A DNA stretch of 64,000 bases from Candidatus Sumerlaeaceae bacterium (GTDB lineage: Bacteria > Sumerlaeota > Sumerlaeia > Sumerlaeales > Sumerlaeaceae). The notes beneath the pieces were generated by a model. The model was not told where the DNA came from. It saw only the letters and a list, made by a program, of their open reading frames with translations, and did no database searches. Shown here piece after piece: positions 8,247 through 16,629 of the stretch; position 1 is the stretch's first letter; each line of letters starts with the position of its first letter. Both the position numbers and the translations under genes were made by a program. The stretch lies in assembly GCA_019695055.1 (NCBI GenBank), contig JAIBAT010000105.1, positions 16,605 through 80,604 on the forward strand, in the 5' to 3' direction.

Positions 8247-10811
8247 ATGCGCCCAGGCATAACTGCGCGCCAAATTCTCAGTGGGGTGGTGCTATCCAGC
8301 GCCCGCCGGGTGGCACAGTTTTGCCTCGCGGCTTTCCTGCTGATGTTCGCCTGGACTGCCGGTCCGGCCTTTGCCCAGGAGCCGGCTCCGCCGGCGCCGG
8401 CAGCCCCGGCCGCGGCGTCTTCGGGTGACGAGAAGGACTCGCAGAAGGCGACCCCGGCAGCCGCTGCGGCGGCGACGAGCCCCGGCCTGCCGCCGCCAGC
8501 GCCAGCGCCCACGGGGGATATGCCCCCCGTTTCTTCAAGTGAATTGCCCGGCGCGACGATGAATGGCGCACCGGGAGATGCGTCCAATGTTCGCTTTACC
8601 GTAACCCAGAGCGATGCCCCCATCGAACGTGTTACGGGTGACCTTTCCAAGAAAAGCGGGAAGACAGTCGTTGCTCGTGGGAAGACGGTGGGACAGCGCA
8701 TCACGGTCATTCTGAAGGACCAGCCTCTTGAGCGGCACCTCGACTACGTCACGAGCCAGAAGCCCAACTGGTTGTGGTACAAACCGGACGAGTCGCCCAA
8801 CACCTACGAAATCTGGGATCAGGAATCGTTCAAGGTTGAGGTTCTGCCCAAGAATGTACGCCAGAAGGTCTTTGTTCCCCGCGAAATCACCGCGGAGGAG
8901 GCCTTCAAGGCTGTGCAGGGCGTGCTGACGCCCAACATTGGTTCGGCCAGCTTTGATCCCCGCTCGAACAAGCTGATTGTTACGGATTTGCCTTTCGTGC
9001 TGGAGCTGATCCAGCGCCTGTTGGATCAGATCGACGTCAAGTTCATCACGCGTGTGTTTTATATCCAGCACGCCGATATCAACGCCATTGCGGAAAAGAT
9101 CTCGAACCTGAAGAGTCCGGCCGCGCCCGCGCCGGATGTGGATGAGCGCACGCGACAGATCATTGTGCGGGATCGTCTTGAGATCATCCGTCAGATGGAA
9201 CTGCTCGTCCAGACGCTCGATATTGGCCCCGAACTTCGCGAATACGACCTGAACAACCTTGGTTTCGAGGGCGAAGGCCGGGCTGACATTGAAGATGCGA
9301 TCCAGGACATCCTGACTCCCAATGCCTACTTCAAGATCAACGTTCAGGCTGGCAAGATGCTCGTCCAGGATGTGCCTGAGGTTCATGAGAAGATCGAAAA
9401 GATTCTTGCGGCCTTTGACCAGCCACCCAAGCAGGTGCTCCTCGAAGCTGAGATTATTGAGACGCGGTTTCAGGAAGGGTTCAACTGGTCCATTGATTAT
9501 ACGTTCAGCCAGGATCTTTTTGCATCAGTTCTTGACGGCTTGACCGGGGATAGCGTCCCGCAAGGCAATCAAACACCTGCCACGGACCAGAATCTTGGGT
9601 TTATCAATTTCCAGGACGAGTTTCCCATAGTGCAGGCTGGCGCAAGTGGCGTGACTGCAAGCTGGCTGAGCAAGCAGGCCTACATCGCGCTGAAAACAGC
9701 CATGACGGACTCGCGGACGCGAATCCTGCAACAACCGCGCGAGCTGGTTCTGAATCAGAAGGAGGCCATATTCCGGGTTGGTCAACGTCTGGCCTACTTC
9801 ACATCCTCCGGCTACTACAATAATAACAATGGAAACAATAACAATAACTATAATACATACGGCCAATTGCAGTTTGCCCAGGTCGGTCTCGAAATCAGCA
9901 TTAGGCCCACCATTAACAACAATGGCACTGTTCAGATGGATATTCTGCTGGTAAACAACTCGGGCACCATCGTGAACCGTGTTTACAATGGGCAAAACAA
10001 TGACGTGCCGGATATCCGCAACCAGGAAATAGAAACGACGTTGCTGGTTCCCAGTGGCCAGACGCGCGTGATTGGCGGGTTGATAACAGAATTAAAATCG
10101 GAGTCGCGGAGCGGGGTGCCGGGCCTGGTGAAGATTCCTTACCTGGGTCCCGCGCTGTTTGGGAAGTATGACCGCCCTGAGGATTCCAACGGCCGGCGCA
10201 ACCTTCTGATTTTCATTACGCCGACGATCCAGTTGGAGAACCCTGGCGATTTGCTTAAGTATAAGGGCAAGATTCTGACCAATGGGGATGACGCAAGTGA
10301 TCAGGGAGATTTCCTGACGACCCCCTCGGCCACCCTGAGCGATACACAGCTCGATCCAATCCCGGTTCCTGTGATCACCCCATCGGTTCCCCAATACCCC
10401 AAGTCAGGGGAGTCACGTTCGGAGACGGAGGTGCTTCAGAAGGCGATGGTTCCCGGTGAACCGATACCTGAGGAAACTCCGGCGGCTGGCAAGACAGAGG
10501 AAGACCCGTCCGGGCTTACAGATCTGAAGCGGGTCGAAATCAAGGATGCCGTGGTCACAACGGGGCCGCTCAGTTATGGGAAACGAATGGTTGGCCCGAA
10601 GGGCGCCCTGACCGGGGAAAGCGCCGGCACAGGTGGTCCCGGGGGAAGGTCACCCGCTGCCACGCCGGGCATCTTTACACCCACCACGGCCATTGCACCG
10701 GTTGCGGCACCTCCCGCGCCGTCCGTTCCGGCGGTGGCGCCGGTTGCCGCCCCCGTAACCACACCGGTTGCCACCCCAGCACCGACACCGGCCCGCGAAA
10801 CCAAGATTTAG
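8247..10811 (+). CDS. gspD: Type II secretion outer-membrane secretin GspD
   Basis: An 854-residue secretin forming the outer-membrane exit channel. A signal peptide (about residues 1-43, ending AFAQ) is followed by an Ala/Pro-rich linker to about residue 105, an N0-like domain (110-190), N1/N2-like repeats (200-395), and the secretin core (about 400-665). The core begins VLLEAEIIETRFQEGF and ends VPGLVKIPYLG...NLLIFITPTI, both hallmark secretin sequences. Residues 666-854 are a low-complexity Pro/Ala/Thr tail unusual for GspD. An Asn-rich insertion sits at residues 522-538. The 156-base gap upstream (8091-8246) may carry a separate regulatory or leader sequence, but no clear signal was found there. 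Confidence 0.94.
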   Translation: MRPGITARQILSGVVLSSARRVAQFCLAAFLLMFAWTAGPAFAQEPAPPAPAAPAAASSGDEKDSQKATPAAAAAATSPGLPPPAPAPTGDMPPVSSSELPGATMNGAPGDASNVRFTVTQSDAPIERVTGDLSKKSGKTVVARGKTVGQRITVILKDQPLERHLDYVTSQKPNWLWYKPDESPNTYEIWDQESFKVEVLPKNVRQKVFVPREITAEEAFKAVQGVLTPNIGSASFDPRSNKLIVTDLPFVLELIQRLLDQIDVKFITRVFYIQHADINAIAEKISNLKSPAAPAPDVDERTRQIIVRDRLEIIRQMELLVQTLDIGPELREYDLNNLGFEGEGRADIEDAIQDILTPNAYFKINVQAGKMLVQDVPEVHEKIEKILAAFDQPPKQVLLEAEIIETRFQEGFNWSIDYTFSQDLFASVLDGLTGDSVPQGNQTPATDQNLGFINFQDEFPIVQAGASGVTASWLSKQAYIALKTAMTDSRTRILQQPRELVLNQKEAIFRVGQRLAYFTSSGYYNNNNGNNNNNYNTYGQLQFAQVGLEISIRPTINNNGTVQMDILLVNNSGTIVNRVYNGQNNDVPDIRNQEIETTLLVPSGQTRVIGGLITELKSESRSGVPGLVKIPYLGPALFGKYDRPEDSNGRRNLLIFITPTIQLENPGDLLKYKGKILTNGDDASDQGDFLTTPSATLSDTQLDPIPVPVITPSVPQYPKSGESRSETEVLQKAMVPGEPIPEETPAAGKTEEDPSGLTDLKRVEIKDAVVTTGPLSYGKRMVGPKGALTGESAGTGGPGGRSPAATPGIFTPTTAIAPVAAPPAPSVPAVAPVAAPVTTPVATPAPTPARETKI

Positions 10812-10823
10812 GTGGCGGGTGCC

Positions 10824-11624
10824 ATGGCACTCTTATATCCACGGGTGAGCATTCTTTGCGGATTGGTCAATGCCCTACTCTCCGTCCCGGTGTATGCAGG
10901 CTCGATTCCGGCCATTGATGCGCTCTCGACTCGAATTGTCGCCATCAAAACCATTTCCATTAGGATGAATGAGGATTCGGTGACCACGAACCTGGTTACG
11001 GGTGATGTCACAGGATCCCGAACGTCCTACATCGGCCAGGCCGACAGGGAAACTGGCAATGGTTTCACGTTTTCTGTCGAGAGAGCCGGGCAAAATGGCG
11101 CTGCTGTCATTTCCCTGTTTGAGGGAACGTCCTTCACCTTGCGGGTATTCCGCCTGCGGAATGACAAGTGGACCGAGTTGCCTGGTTTCCCGGCCCCTGA
11201 AGGAGAGTCGGCCATCCAGCAGTGCCTCGCCCAAATCCAACGGGACAATCTGCCTGACAGGAAAGCCGGTCAGCCGTTCGAGGCTGAGGTTGTCGTGGAT
11301 GGCGATAAACTGGTGGGAGACTTTCTCTCTGTAGTCGGAACGGATTCCTCGGCAACTGTTGGATTGAAGGAGCCCTCCGTTCTGTCGTTTTCCTCCGCCA
11401 ATGACCAGTATGCGGTCTTCGAAGAGGTTGACGAGTTCACACGGATGGCCGGCCTGGGTTTATTCCCAAGGCAAATGACGCGGCGGACGGCGGCAGGGGG
11501 CAGCGCGAAGACTTTAACAAAGGTCACCTATCAGAAACTTGAAATCAACAAAGGCCTGAATCCGGTGCCCGCTGGCCTTCGCGGACCCATTGAAACATTG
11601 GAGACGAACCTGCTGAAGCGGTAG
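10824..11624 (+). CDS. Exported protein of unknown function downstream of gspD
   Basis: A 266-residue protein not recognised as any named family. ATG 10824 was chosen over the GTG directly after the gspD stop because an AGGTGG ribosome site (10810-10815) sits 8 bases before it and because it begins a good signal peptide (MALLYPRVSILCGLVNALLS, cleavage near residue 29). The mature part is beta-rich and full of Thr/Ser/Asp, and its general style resembles LolA-like outer-membrane carrier proteins, but no diagnostic motif is visible. It lies 12 bases from gspD on the same strand and may be co-transcribed as a T2SS accessory or substrate. It converges with jag (23 bases apart). Confidence 0.7.
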   Translation: MALLYPRVSILCGLVNALLSVPVYAGSIPAIDALSTRIVAIKTISIRMNEDSVTTNLVTGDVTGSRTSYIGQADRETGNGFTFSVERAGQNGAAVISLFEGTSFTLRVFRLRNDKWTELPGFPAPEGESAIQQCLAQIQRDNLPDRKAGQPFEAEVVVDGDKLVGDFLSVVGTDSSATVGLKEPSVLSFSSANDQYAVFEEVDEFTRMAGLGLFPRQMTRRTAAGGSAKTLTKVTYQKLEINKGLNPVPAGLRGPIETLETNLLKR

Positions 11625-11647
11625 GTTATTTCGCCTCCGGATGTTCG

Positions 11648-12499
11648 CTACCGGTTTCCAAAGTTGTCATCGTAGTCGTCGTGGCCCGGGTTCCGATTGC
11701 CTGCGTTATCCGGCAGGTCTCGGGGAGTTATCCCACCTTGGTAGCCGCGGGATGGCCTCTGCGACTGGTTCCGGTCTCCATCGTATCGCCGTCCTCCTCC
11801 TCCACCGCGCTGGCCGCCTCGCTGGCCACCGCCAAAGCGCCCGCCCTGGCGCTGGCCGGACTGCATGGCGCCCTTGGCGGGGGTAATCACCACGTGGCGA
11901 TCGCCCTCCTCACCCCGGCTGATTGTGTGCACACTTCGCACTTCCTTCAGGGTCATGTGGATGATCCGCCGGTCGGCAGGTGACATGGGTTTCAGGGCAA
12001 ATTCGCGCCGCTGGCGCTGTACGCGCGAGGCTATTTTGTGGGCGAGGTCCTCAAGTTTTGCGAGGTGCTTCTCCTTGTAGCCTTCCGAATCCACCGTGAT
12101 GGGCAGCAGGTCGCGGTTGTTTCCCAGCACCATGCGGTTGATCAGGTACTGCAGAGCCTCGATGTTCTGGCCGTTTTTGCCAATAACGAGTGCGCCATCC
12201 TCGCCCGCAATGATGTTGATGGCCACTCCGCGCTGGCGGTTCTGCACTTCCAGGGATGCCTCGATGCCGATGAGTTCCAGGATGCGCTTAACATGCTGGC
12301 ATGCCCGGGAGATGATTTCCTCGGATTTCAAGCGCATTCGCAGGGTGACGCCTTCTAGTGGTGCCGCCCCGGGCAGTGTGTCTTCGTGTGCGTCCGATTG
12401 AACTTCGACTTCCACGAACTCCTGGGAAACCCCCCAAAGCTTCAACCCTTCTTCGAGGGCTTCCTCATAGCTTGCGCCTGAAACGCTCTGTTCAATCAT
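11648..12499 (-). CDS. jag: Jag/KhpB (EloR) RNA-binding protein with Gly-Arg-rich tail
   Basis: A 283-residue RNA-binding protein. The Jag N-domain (MIEQSVSGASYEEALEEGL) is followed by a KH domain with the GxxG loop IGKNGQ (about residues 106-111), an R3H domain (about 145-206, with MSPADRRIIHMTLKEV), and a C-terminal tail of about 65 residues rich in Gly, Arg and Gln. KhpB/Jag binds transcripts and affects cell elongation and envelope growth in Gram-positive bacteria. The start at 12499 was preferred to an ATG eight codons upstream because an AGAGGA ribosome site precedes it at proper spacing. It follows yidC as in the standard rpmH-rnpA-yidD-yidC-jag cluster. Confidence 0.92.
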   Translation of the reverse strand: MIEQSVSGASYEEALEEGLKLWGVSQEFVEVEVQSDAHEDTLPGAAPLEGVTLRMRLKSEEIISRACQHVKRILELIGIEASLEVQNRQRGVAINIIAGEDGALVIGKNGQNIEALQYLINRMVLGNNRDLLPITVDSEGYKEKHLAKLEDLAHKIASRVQRQRREFALKPMSPADRRIIHMTLKEVRSVHTISRGEEGDRHVVITPAKGAMQSGQRQGGRFGGGQRGGQRGGGGGRRYDGDRNQSQRPSRGYQGGITPRDLPDNAGNRNPGHDDYDDNFGNR

Positions 12500-12632
12500 T
12501 TCGTTCCTCTTGTCCCATGGCATGGTGATGAGTCAAAAAATTGCCTGCCGTATTCCCGTGCGGCAGAGGCGCCTATTCCGCTTGTCCAACCTGAGTCAGA
12601 CACCGTGGAGCGCCTTTGGATCGCCGCCGGCA

Positions 12633-14630
12633 TTACTTTTTCTTCTTCCGCTGCTGCTTGCGGGCTTCCGGTTGCTCCGGTGGTGGCGGAACCGAACTTA
12701 TGGGCCCGGCGGTGGCATGCTTGGCTTCCTCGCGGGCCATTTGCTTGTTCGTGATTACCGTCTGGAAAATCTGCCAGATGTTGGAGGCGTTCCAGTAGAC
12801 CATCAGGCCCGCCGGCATGGCGTACAGCACAAAAATCAAAAATACGGGCATGAAGTACATCATCTGTTTTTGTGTCGGGTCCATCGTCTTCATGCGCGCC
12901 GAGGCCACCTTGGTGGCAATCATTTGAGTGGCACCCATCAGGATGGGCAACAGATTGAAATGTGTGCCGATGAGGGGGAGCGAAGTTCCGAAATTGATCA
13001 GATGATCCGGCTGGGACAAATCCTTGATCCACAGAAACGATGCACCCTGCAAGTCAATGGTGTCGCTGGACACTCGGTATAGGCCGTAAAAGACCGGCAT
13101 TTGAAGCAGCATTGGGACGCAGCCACGGAGTGCGCCAAACGGCGAGATTTTGTGCTCCTGGTAGACCTTCCAGATCTGGCGGTTCTTTTCCTGCGGGTCA
13201 TTCTTGTACTTCTCGTTGATCTGGTCGATGTAGGGTTTGACCTTGGCCATCTCCGCCATGCTTTTTGCCTGGATGCGGATGCTGTGCTGGGTGAGCGGAA
13301 ACGTCACAAGTCGTACCAACACGGTCAGCAGAATAATGGCCACGCCGTAATTGCGCACGAAATTGTGGAGCCAACCGAGCAGGTCCGTCAGGAACAGGTA
13401 AATGACCCGCATGAACGGCCACGATTCGCAGAACATCAGGGATTGGAGATTGTGCCCGAAATCCTTAAGGAAACGGTACTTCTTGGGGCCGACATAGATG
13501 TCGAAGTTGAAGCTCCGGCTGCCGTGGGCCCCCACTTCAAACCGATCCGTTCCCAATTCCATCGTCAGCGGTGGGACAAAATTCTTGTAGGGAGTTTGGT
13601 TTGCCGCGGGCACCAGCGCGCGGAAGTAATACTTCATGTACCGCGGGATTTCCTCGGGCTGGTAGGGCACCAGCATCGCGGCAAAGAACTTTGCCTCCAC
13701 ACCTGCCCACTGCAGGGGGCCTTCGGTTTCAATGGGGTCTTTGCCCAATTGTGGGCGCGCGACTCGAACGTCCTGGCCTGAACGATAGACGGCTGAGTCG
13801 TACTGCTCTTCGCCGGTGCTCTTTTCCCACCACTTCCGTTCCACCAAGCCCGGACCCCACCGCAGTGTGAGGCCGCGGTTCAGGTCGTCGTAAATGGAGA
13901 TGGTGGTCGCGGATTCATTCTTAAGGGTTACCTGAAGCGATGCCTTGTAGGAGTTCTTCACAAACTTGTAGGTCTTCTCCACACGGAGGTCTCGGAATAA
14001 GGGGGAGACCTGCTGGATGATGACATCCCCACTGGCGGTGTCGCGAACTTCCCGCGTCGTCCATTCCACGGCGTTCAAGTCCTCGAAACTGTGTGCATTC
14101 TGTTCCTTGAAGCTGATTTCCAAAGGCCAGATCTGAGGAGGTGGAGCGATCCCCGGGGGGATCTCCGGAGGAAAACCGGATTCGGGCTGATGGAAGTTAT
14201 TGAGGTCGTAGGCAGGCAAACGCCGAACCATTTCCACTCCGCCGGTTGTACCCGCTACCACCTTCTCAAAGGAATCGCTTCCGGTGTCGAGAAGTCTCCA
14301 GCTGTTAACTACGGAGCCGATGCTGTCCAGGGACACCTCATACTTGCCAAGGGATGCTGAGGTTAGCTGACCGGGGTGGCTTGCGATGGTGATGGAGGTG
14401 TTCTCGATGGTCCGCGCCGTCGCCGGGGCGGTTACTTGCGCCGAACCGCCGTCAATCGATGCCGCTTTGGCGATGGAATCTGTCCCGGTTGACGATGCAT
14501 CTGCGGTCAGGGTCTCGGTCGTGCTTCCCTGAGGTGCCGCCCCGTTCTTCTTGGGGGGCTGCATGCTCATGGTAAAGATTTGGACTATGATGAAGGTGAG
14601 GGCGAAAAACAGGAGCCAGCGGCGTTCCAT
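12633..14630 (-). CDS. yidC: Membrane protein insertase YidC
   Basis: A 665-residue YidC/Oxa1-family insertase of the diderm type. An N-terminal signal-anchor helix (residues 5-22) is followed by a Ser/Thr/Ala-rich linker, a large beta-sandwich periplasmic domain (about 60-400), and the conserved five-helix 60-kDa IMP domain (about 415-630). That domain includes FVRNYGVAIILLTVLVRLVTFPLT, with the conserved Arg in the hydrophilic groove, and GCVPMLLQMPVFYGLY. The C-terminus is basic (REARKQQRKKKK-like), as in YidC proteins that contact the ribosome. The periplasmic domain indicates an outer-membrane-bearing cell. It is flanked by yidD and jag. Confidence 0.97.
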   Translation of the reverse strand: MERRWLLFFALTFIIVQIFTMSMQPPKKNGAAPQGSTTETLTADASSTGTDSIAKAASIDGGSAQVTAPATARTIENTSITIASHPGQLTSASLGKYEVSLDSIGSVVNSWRLLDTGSDSFEKVVAGTTGGVEMVRRLPAYDLNNFHQPESGFPPEIPPGIAPPPQIWPLEISFKEQNAHSFEDLNAVEWTTREVRDTASGDVIIQQVSPLFRDLRVEKTYKFVKNSYKASLQVTLKNESATTISIYDDLNRGLTLRWGPGLVERKWWEKSTGEEQYDSAVYRSGQDVRVARPQLGKDPIETEGPLQWAGVEAKFFAAMLVPYQPEEIPRYMKYYFRALVPAANQTPYKNFVPPLTMELGTDRFEVGAHGSRSFNFDIYVGPKKYRFLKDFGHNLQSLMFCESWPFMRVIYLFLTDLLGWLHNFVRNYGVAIILLTVLVRLVTFPLTQHSIRIQAKSMAEMAKVKPYIDQINEKYKNDPQEKNRQIWKVYQEHKISPFGALRGCVPMLLQMPVFYGLYRVSSDTIDLQGASFLWIKDLSQPDHLINFGTSLPLIGTHFNLLPILMGATQMIATKVASARMKTMDPTQKQMMYFMPVFLIFVLYAMPAGLMVYWNASNIWQIFQTVITNKQMAREEAKHATAGPISSVPPPPEQPEARKQQRKKKK

Positions 14631-14676
14631 GGGGTGACTTCAAGACTCTCCTGATAGGATTGGAATCAAAACCGGG

Positions 14677-14916
14677 TTATTCCACCGGATCGTAGCCGCC
14701 CTTGCACAGGGGATTGCAGCGGGCTATCCGCCAGGCAATCATGCGCAATGCCGTAAAGAGCGGCTTCTTCTGCAGCGCTTCGAGCGCGTAATGCGAACAC
14801 GATGGGTAAAACCTGCAGCACGAGGGCAGAAGGGGGGATACACAAATCTGGTAGCCCCGTACCAAGCCAACGCACAAAATCCTAAAGGGCCATTCAATGC
14901 GGCGTGCGATTGTCAT
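14677..14916 (-). CDS. yidD: Membrane protein insertion efficiency factor YidD
   Basis: A 79-residue protein with the YidD signature: RGYQICVSPLLPSCCRFYPSCSHYALEAL, with three cysteines in the conserved spacing, then KGGYDPV at the end. YidD sits on the inner face of the membrane and assists YidC-mediated insertion. Its start overlaps the last 23 bases of rnpA, and an AGGAGG element lies upstream inside rnpA. Length and position between rnpA and yidC are canonical. Confidence 0.95.
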   Translation of the reverse strand: MTIARRIEWPFRILCVGLVRGYQICVSPLLPSCCRFYPSCSHYALEALQKKPLFTALRMIAWRIARCNPLCKGGYDPVE

Positions 14917-15280
14917 CGGCGAAAAGTCCTGCCTCCTGCCAGATGGAATGCAACTGCCTTTGAATCTGCCAAAAGTCCATGGTTGTGGCTGCCTGATGGA
15001 AATTGACCACCAGCGTGAACCCGGCTCGCAATTGCGGCAGGGTGAGTCGAAAAATCTCCCTGCCCTGGCGTTTAAGCCGGTTTCTTACTACCGCCCCCCC
15101 CACTTTCCGAGTTACCGTGATTCCAAGTCGGGTCGGAAGTGTTGGGTCGGGTCGTTTTACCACAAAAACTTGCCCGGCTGACCGCCGGAAGCGCTGCCCT
15201 TGCTCGTAAGTTTCAAGAAATTCGGATCGTTTCAGGAGGCGATTGGCCTTTTCGAACCGATATCGGCGGGTGTCCGTCAC
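14894..15280 (-). CDS. rnpA: Ribonuclease P protein component
   Basis: A 128-residue basic protein that is the protein subunit of RNase P, which with the RNA subunit matures the 5' ends of tRNAs. The family signature is present: LLKRSEFLETYEQGQRF at the N-terminus and RLGITVTRKVGGAVVRNRLKR in the middle (RNR motif region). It starts with GTG at 15280, 26 bases downstream of rpmH, and overlaps yidD at its 3' end, as is usual in the ribosomal-protein-L34 cluster. No better in-frame ATG is available near the start. Confidence 0.96.
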   Translation of the reverse strand: MTDTRRYRFEKANRLLKRSEFLETYEQGQRFRRSAGQVFVVKRPDPTLPTRLGITVTRKVGGAVVRNRLKRQGREIFRLTLPQLRAGFTLVVNFHQAATTMDFWQIQRQLHSIWQEAGLFADDNRTPH

Positions 15281-15306
15281 CGGACGGGCAGCATCAAAAA
15301 GCGCGA

Positions 15307-15462
15307 TTACCGCGCTGAACGCGAATCAGAAACCGTAAGCTTGTGGCGCCCTTTCGCACGTCGGCGTTTAAGCACCAGACGGCCATTCTTGGTAGCCATG
15401 CGCGAAAGAAAGCCATGCTTGTGGCGGCGCTTGATAATGCTGGGTTGAAAAGTGCGTTTCAT
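15307..15462 (-). CDS. rpmH: 50S ribosomal protein L34
   Basis: A 51-residue basic protein beginning [20 protein letters not shown] and continuing with [20 protein letters not shown], which is diagnostic of L34. The ATG is at 15462 and the TAA at 15307-15309. The gene is too short for common ORF cut-offs but is unmistakable. It is the first gene of the rpmH-rnpA-yidD-yidC-jag cluster; in many bacteria this cluster lies next to oriC and dnaA, but neither is in this window. Confidence 0.97.
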   Translation of the reverse strand: MKRTFQPSIIKRRHKHGFLSRMATKNGRLVLKRRRAKGRHKLTVSDSRSAR

Positions 15463-15573
15463 GTTCCAATCCTACTGATTTTTCAGGGTTTCCAAAGGCC
15501 AAGCGAAACCAACACACCCCGGCACTAAAAATTCTGGAAGGATGCCGGATTTGTCGAACTTCACGCGATGGCC

Positions 15574-15627
15574 AAAAATCTGTCCCCGTGGTAGCCGGCC
15601 TCACGATGGAAGCCGGCTGCCACGGGG
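15574..15627 (-). terminator. Strong hairpin downstream of the second pilin gene
   Basis: On the minus strand a 16-bp stem (CCCCGTGG, one wobble pair, then a 7-bp GC-rich block; plus-strand arms 15584-15599 and 15612-15627) with a 12-base loop is followed by ACAGATTTTTGG. The position, 29 bases after the pilin stop and 112 bases before rpmH, fits a rho-independent terminator that insulates the pilin genes from the rpmH cluster. Confidence 0.72.
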
Positions 15628-15655
15628 GCATTGTAATGGCTGGATTACCCAAGAC

Positions 15656-16057
15656 TTAAGGGAGAATGTGGGACGCAAAGGGATCGTTTGAGGATCCGAT
15701 GGAGCAAGTTGGGTCAATACCGATGTTATTGGTCTCGTAGTTGCCCGCCGCGGGGCATTCCGGTTGCCGTTTCAAGAAGCCTTCACCGGCTGCTGCGCCA
15801 CCAGGGGTGATGAGGTCGTTAAATGATACGGCCGAACCATTCGAGAGGCGGAATTCCATCGCGTATTGTTCCTTGGCTTCGTTGATTTTAGAAAGGTTCT
15901 CCTGGCAGGCTCGTCCACGACTTTGTTCCCTTTGCCGGAACCAAGTGGGAGCCGCAATGGCAATTATGATCCCGATGATGGAAACCACGATCATGATTTC
16001 AATCAGCGTAAAGCCTGTCGCTCCAGCCATTGAGGATTTGCGAATTGGGGAAGTCAT
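15656..16057 (-). CDS. Type IV pilin / pseudopilin-like protein (paralogue 2)
   Basis: A 133-residue prepilin: basic leader, then GFTLIEIMIVVSIIGIIIAIA with Glu5, then a short globular part with the block CQENLSKINEAKEQ, a PECPAAGNY motif and PTCSIGSS near the end. The four cysteines probably form disulfides. ATG 16057 was chosen because GGAGG lies 9 bases upstream; the TTG two codons earlier is too close to that site. It is clearly paralogous to the next pilin on the same strand, differing mainly in the helix (APTWFRQREQ against VPAFLRAREN) and loops. Whether it builds a pilus or serves as the missing major pseudopilin of the T2SS cannot be decided from sequence. Confidence 0.88.
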   Translation of the reverse strand: MTSPIRKSSMAGATGFTLIEIMIVVSIIGIIIAIAAPTWFRQREQSRGRACQENLSKINEAKEQYAMEFRLSNGSAVSFNDLITPGGAAAGEGFLKRQPECPAAGNYETNNIGIDPTCSIGSSNDPFASHILP

Positions 16058-16125
16058 TTTCAAATACCTCCGCTTGGAATTAGATTTAGAGCCATTTGAA
16101 GCGGCTTAAATGGCCAGCGAATTCG

Positions 16126-16165
16126 ATAAAAGAAAGGGCGAGAGGCCCGGGGAGACCTCCCGCCC
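16126..16165 (-). terminator. Rho-independent terminator after the first pilin gene
   Basis: On the minus strand a 10-position stem with one internal mismatch (plus-strand arms 16136-16145 and 16156-16165) is followed directly by TTTCTTTTAT. It lies about 40 bases after the stop of the pilin at 16203-16586. This should limit read-through into the second pilin and give the first a higher transcript level. A separate inverted repeat (GCCATTT / AAATGGC, 16091-16114) sits between this terminator and the second pilin start, possibly part of its leader. Confidence 0.78.
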
Positions 16166-16202
16166 ATATCTCGAGCCGTAGGACTAACAGCTTTGAGATG
16201 TC

Positions 16203-16586
16203 TTAGTTCTGGATAACGTGAGGCTCGAACGGAGAGTTCGTGCTGCCGATGTCGCAGGTGGGCTCTGCACCAATGTTGCCTTCAGTGTAGGTCCCGCCAG
16301 CGGGGCACTCGGGTTCCCTCTTGAGGAAACCTTCGCCGTCAGCCGCGCCACCTGGGTTGATCAGGTCGCTGAACGAAACACCAGCGCCGTTGGACAGATT
16401 GAACTCCAGAGCATACTGCTCCTTTGCACCATCGATCTTGGACAGGTTCTCCTGGCAAGCACGGCCACGTGAATTTTCACGAGCACGAAGGAATGCCGGA
16501 ACAGCGATGGCGATGATGATACCGATGATCGCAACAACGATCATAATTTCGACGAGCGTGAAGCCTTTTGCAGTACGACGAATCAT
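16203..16586 (-). CDS. Type IV pilin / major pseudopilin-like protein (paralogue 1)
   Basis: A 127-residue prepilin with leader MIRRTAKG, then FTLVEIMIVVAIIGIIIAIAV and Glu5. The globular part contains CQENLSKIDGAKEQ, LINPGGAADGEGFLKREPECPAGGTY and PTCDIGS, a layout found in small pilins of PVC-like phyla. A clean AGGAGG site lies 7 bases before the ATG. A sigma-54 promoter sits about 44 bases upstream and a strong terminator follows. Short size, single gene and strong signals suggest a highly expressed major subunit, either of a type IV pilus or of the T2SS pseudopilus, whose operon lacks gspG. Confidence 0.9.
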   Translation of the reverse strand: MIRRTAKGFTLVEIMIVVAIIGIIIAIAVPAFLRARENSRGRACQENLSKIDGAKEQYALEFNLSNGAGVSFSDLINPGGAADGEGFLKREPECPAGGTYTEGNIGAEPTCDIGSTNSPFEPHVIQN

Positions 16587-16629
16587 GAGGAAATCCTCCT
16601 ATTGGTTTAATCCGATGCCAATAGGGGAC

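Noticed and set aside
8311..8327. TGGCAC...TTGCC resembling a sigma-54 promoter inside the gspD signal-peptide region
   Set aside because: The GG-GC spacing is 9, not 10, and it lies inside the gspD coding sequence with no suitable downstream gene.
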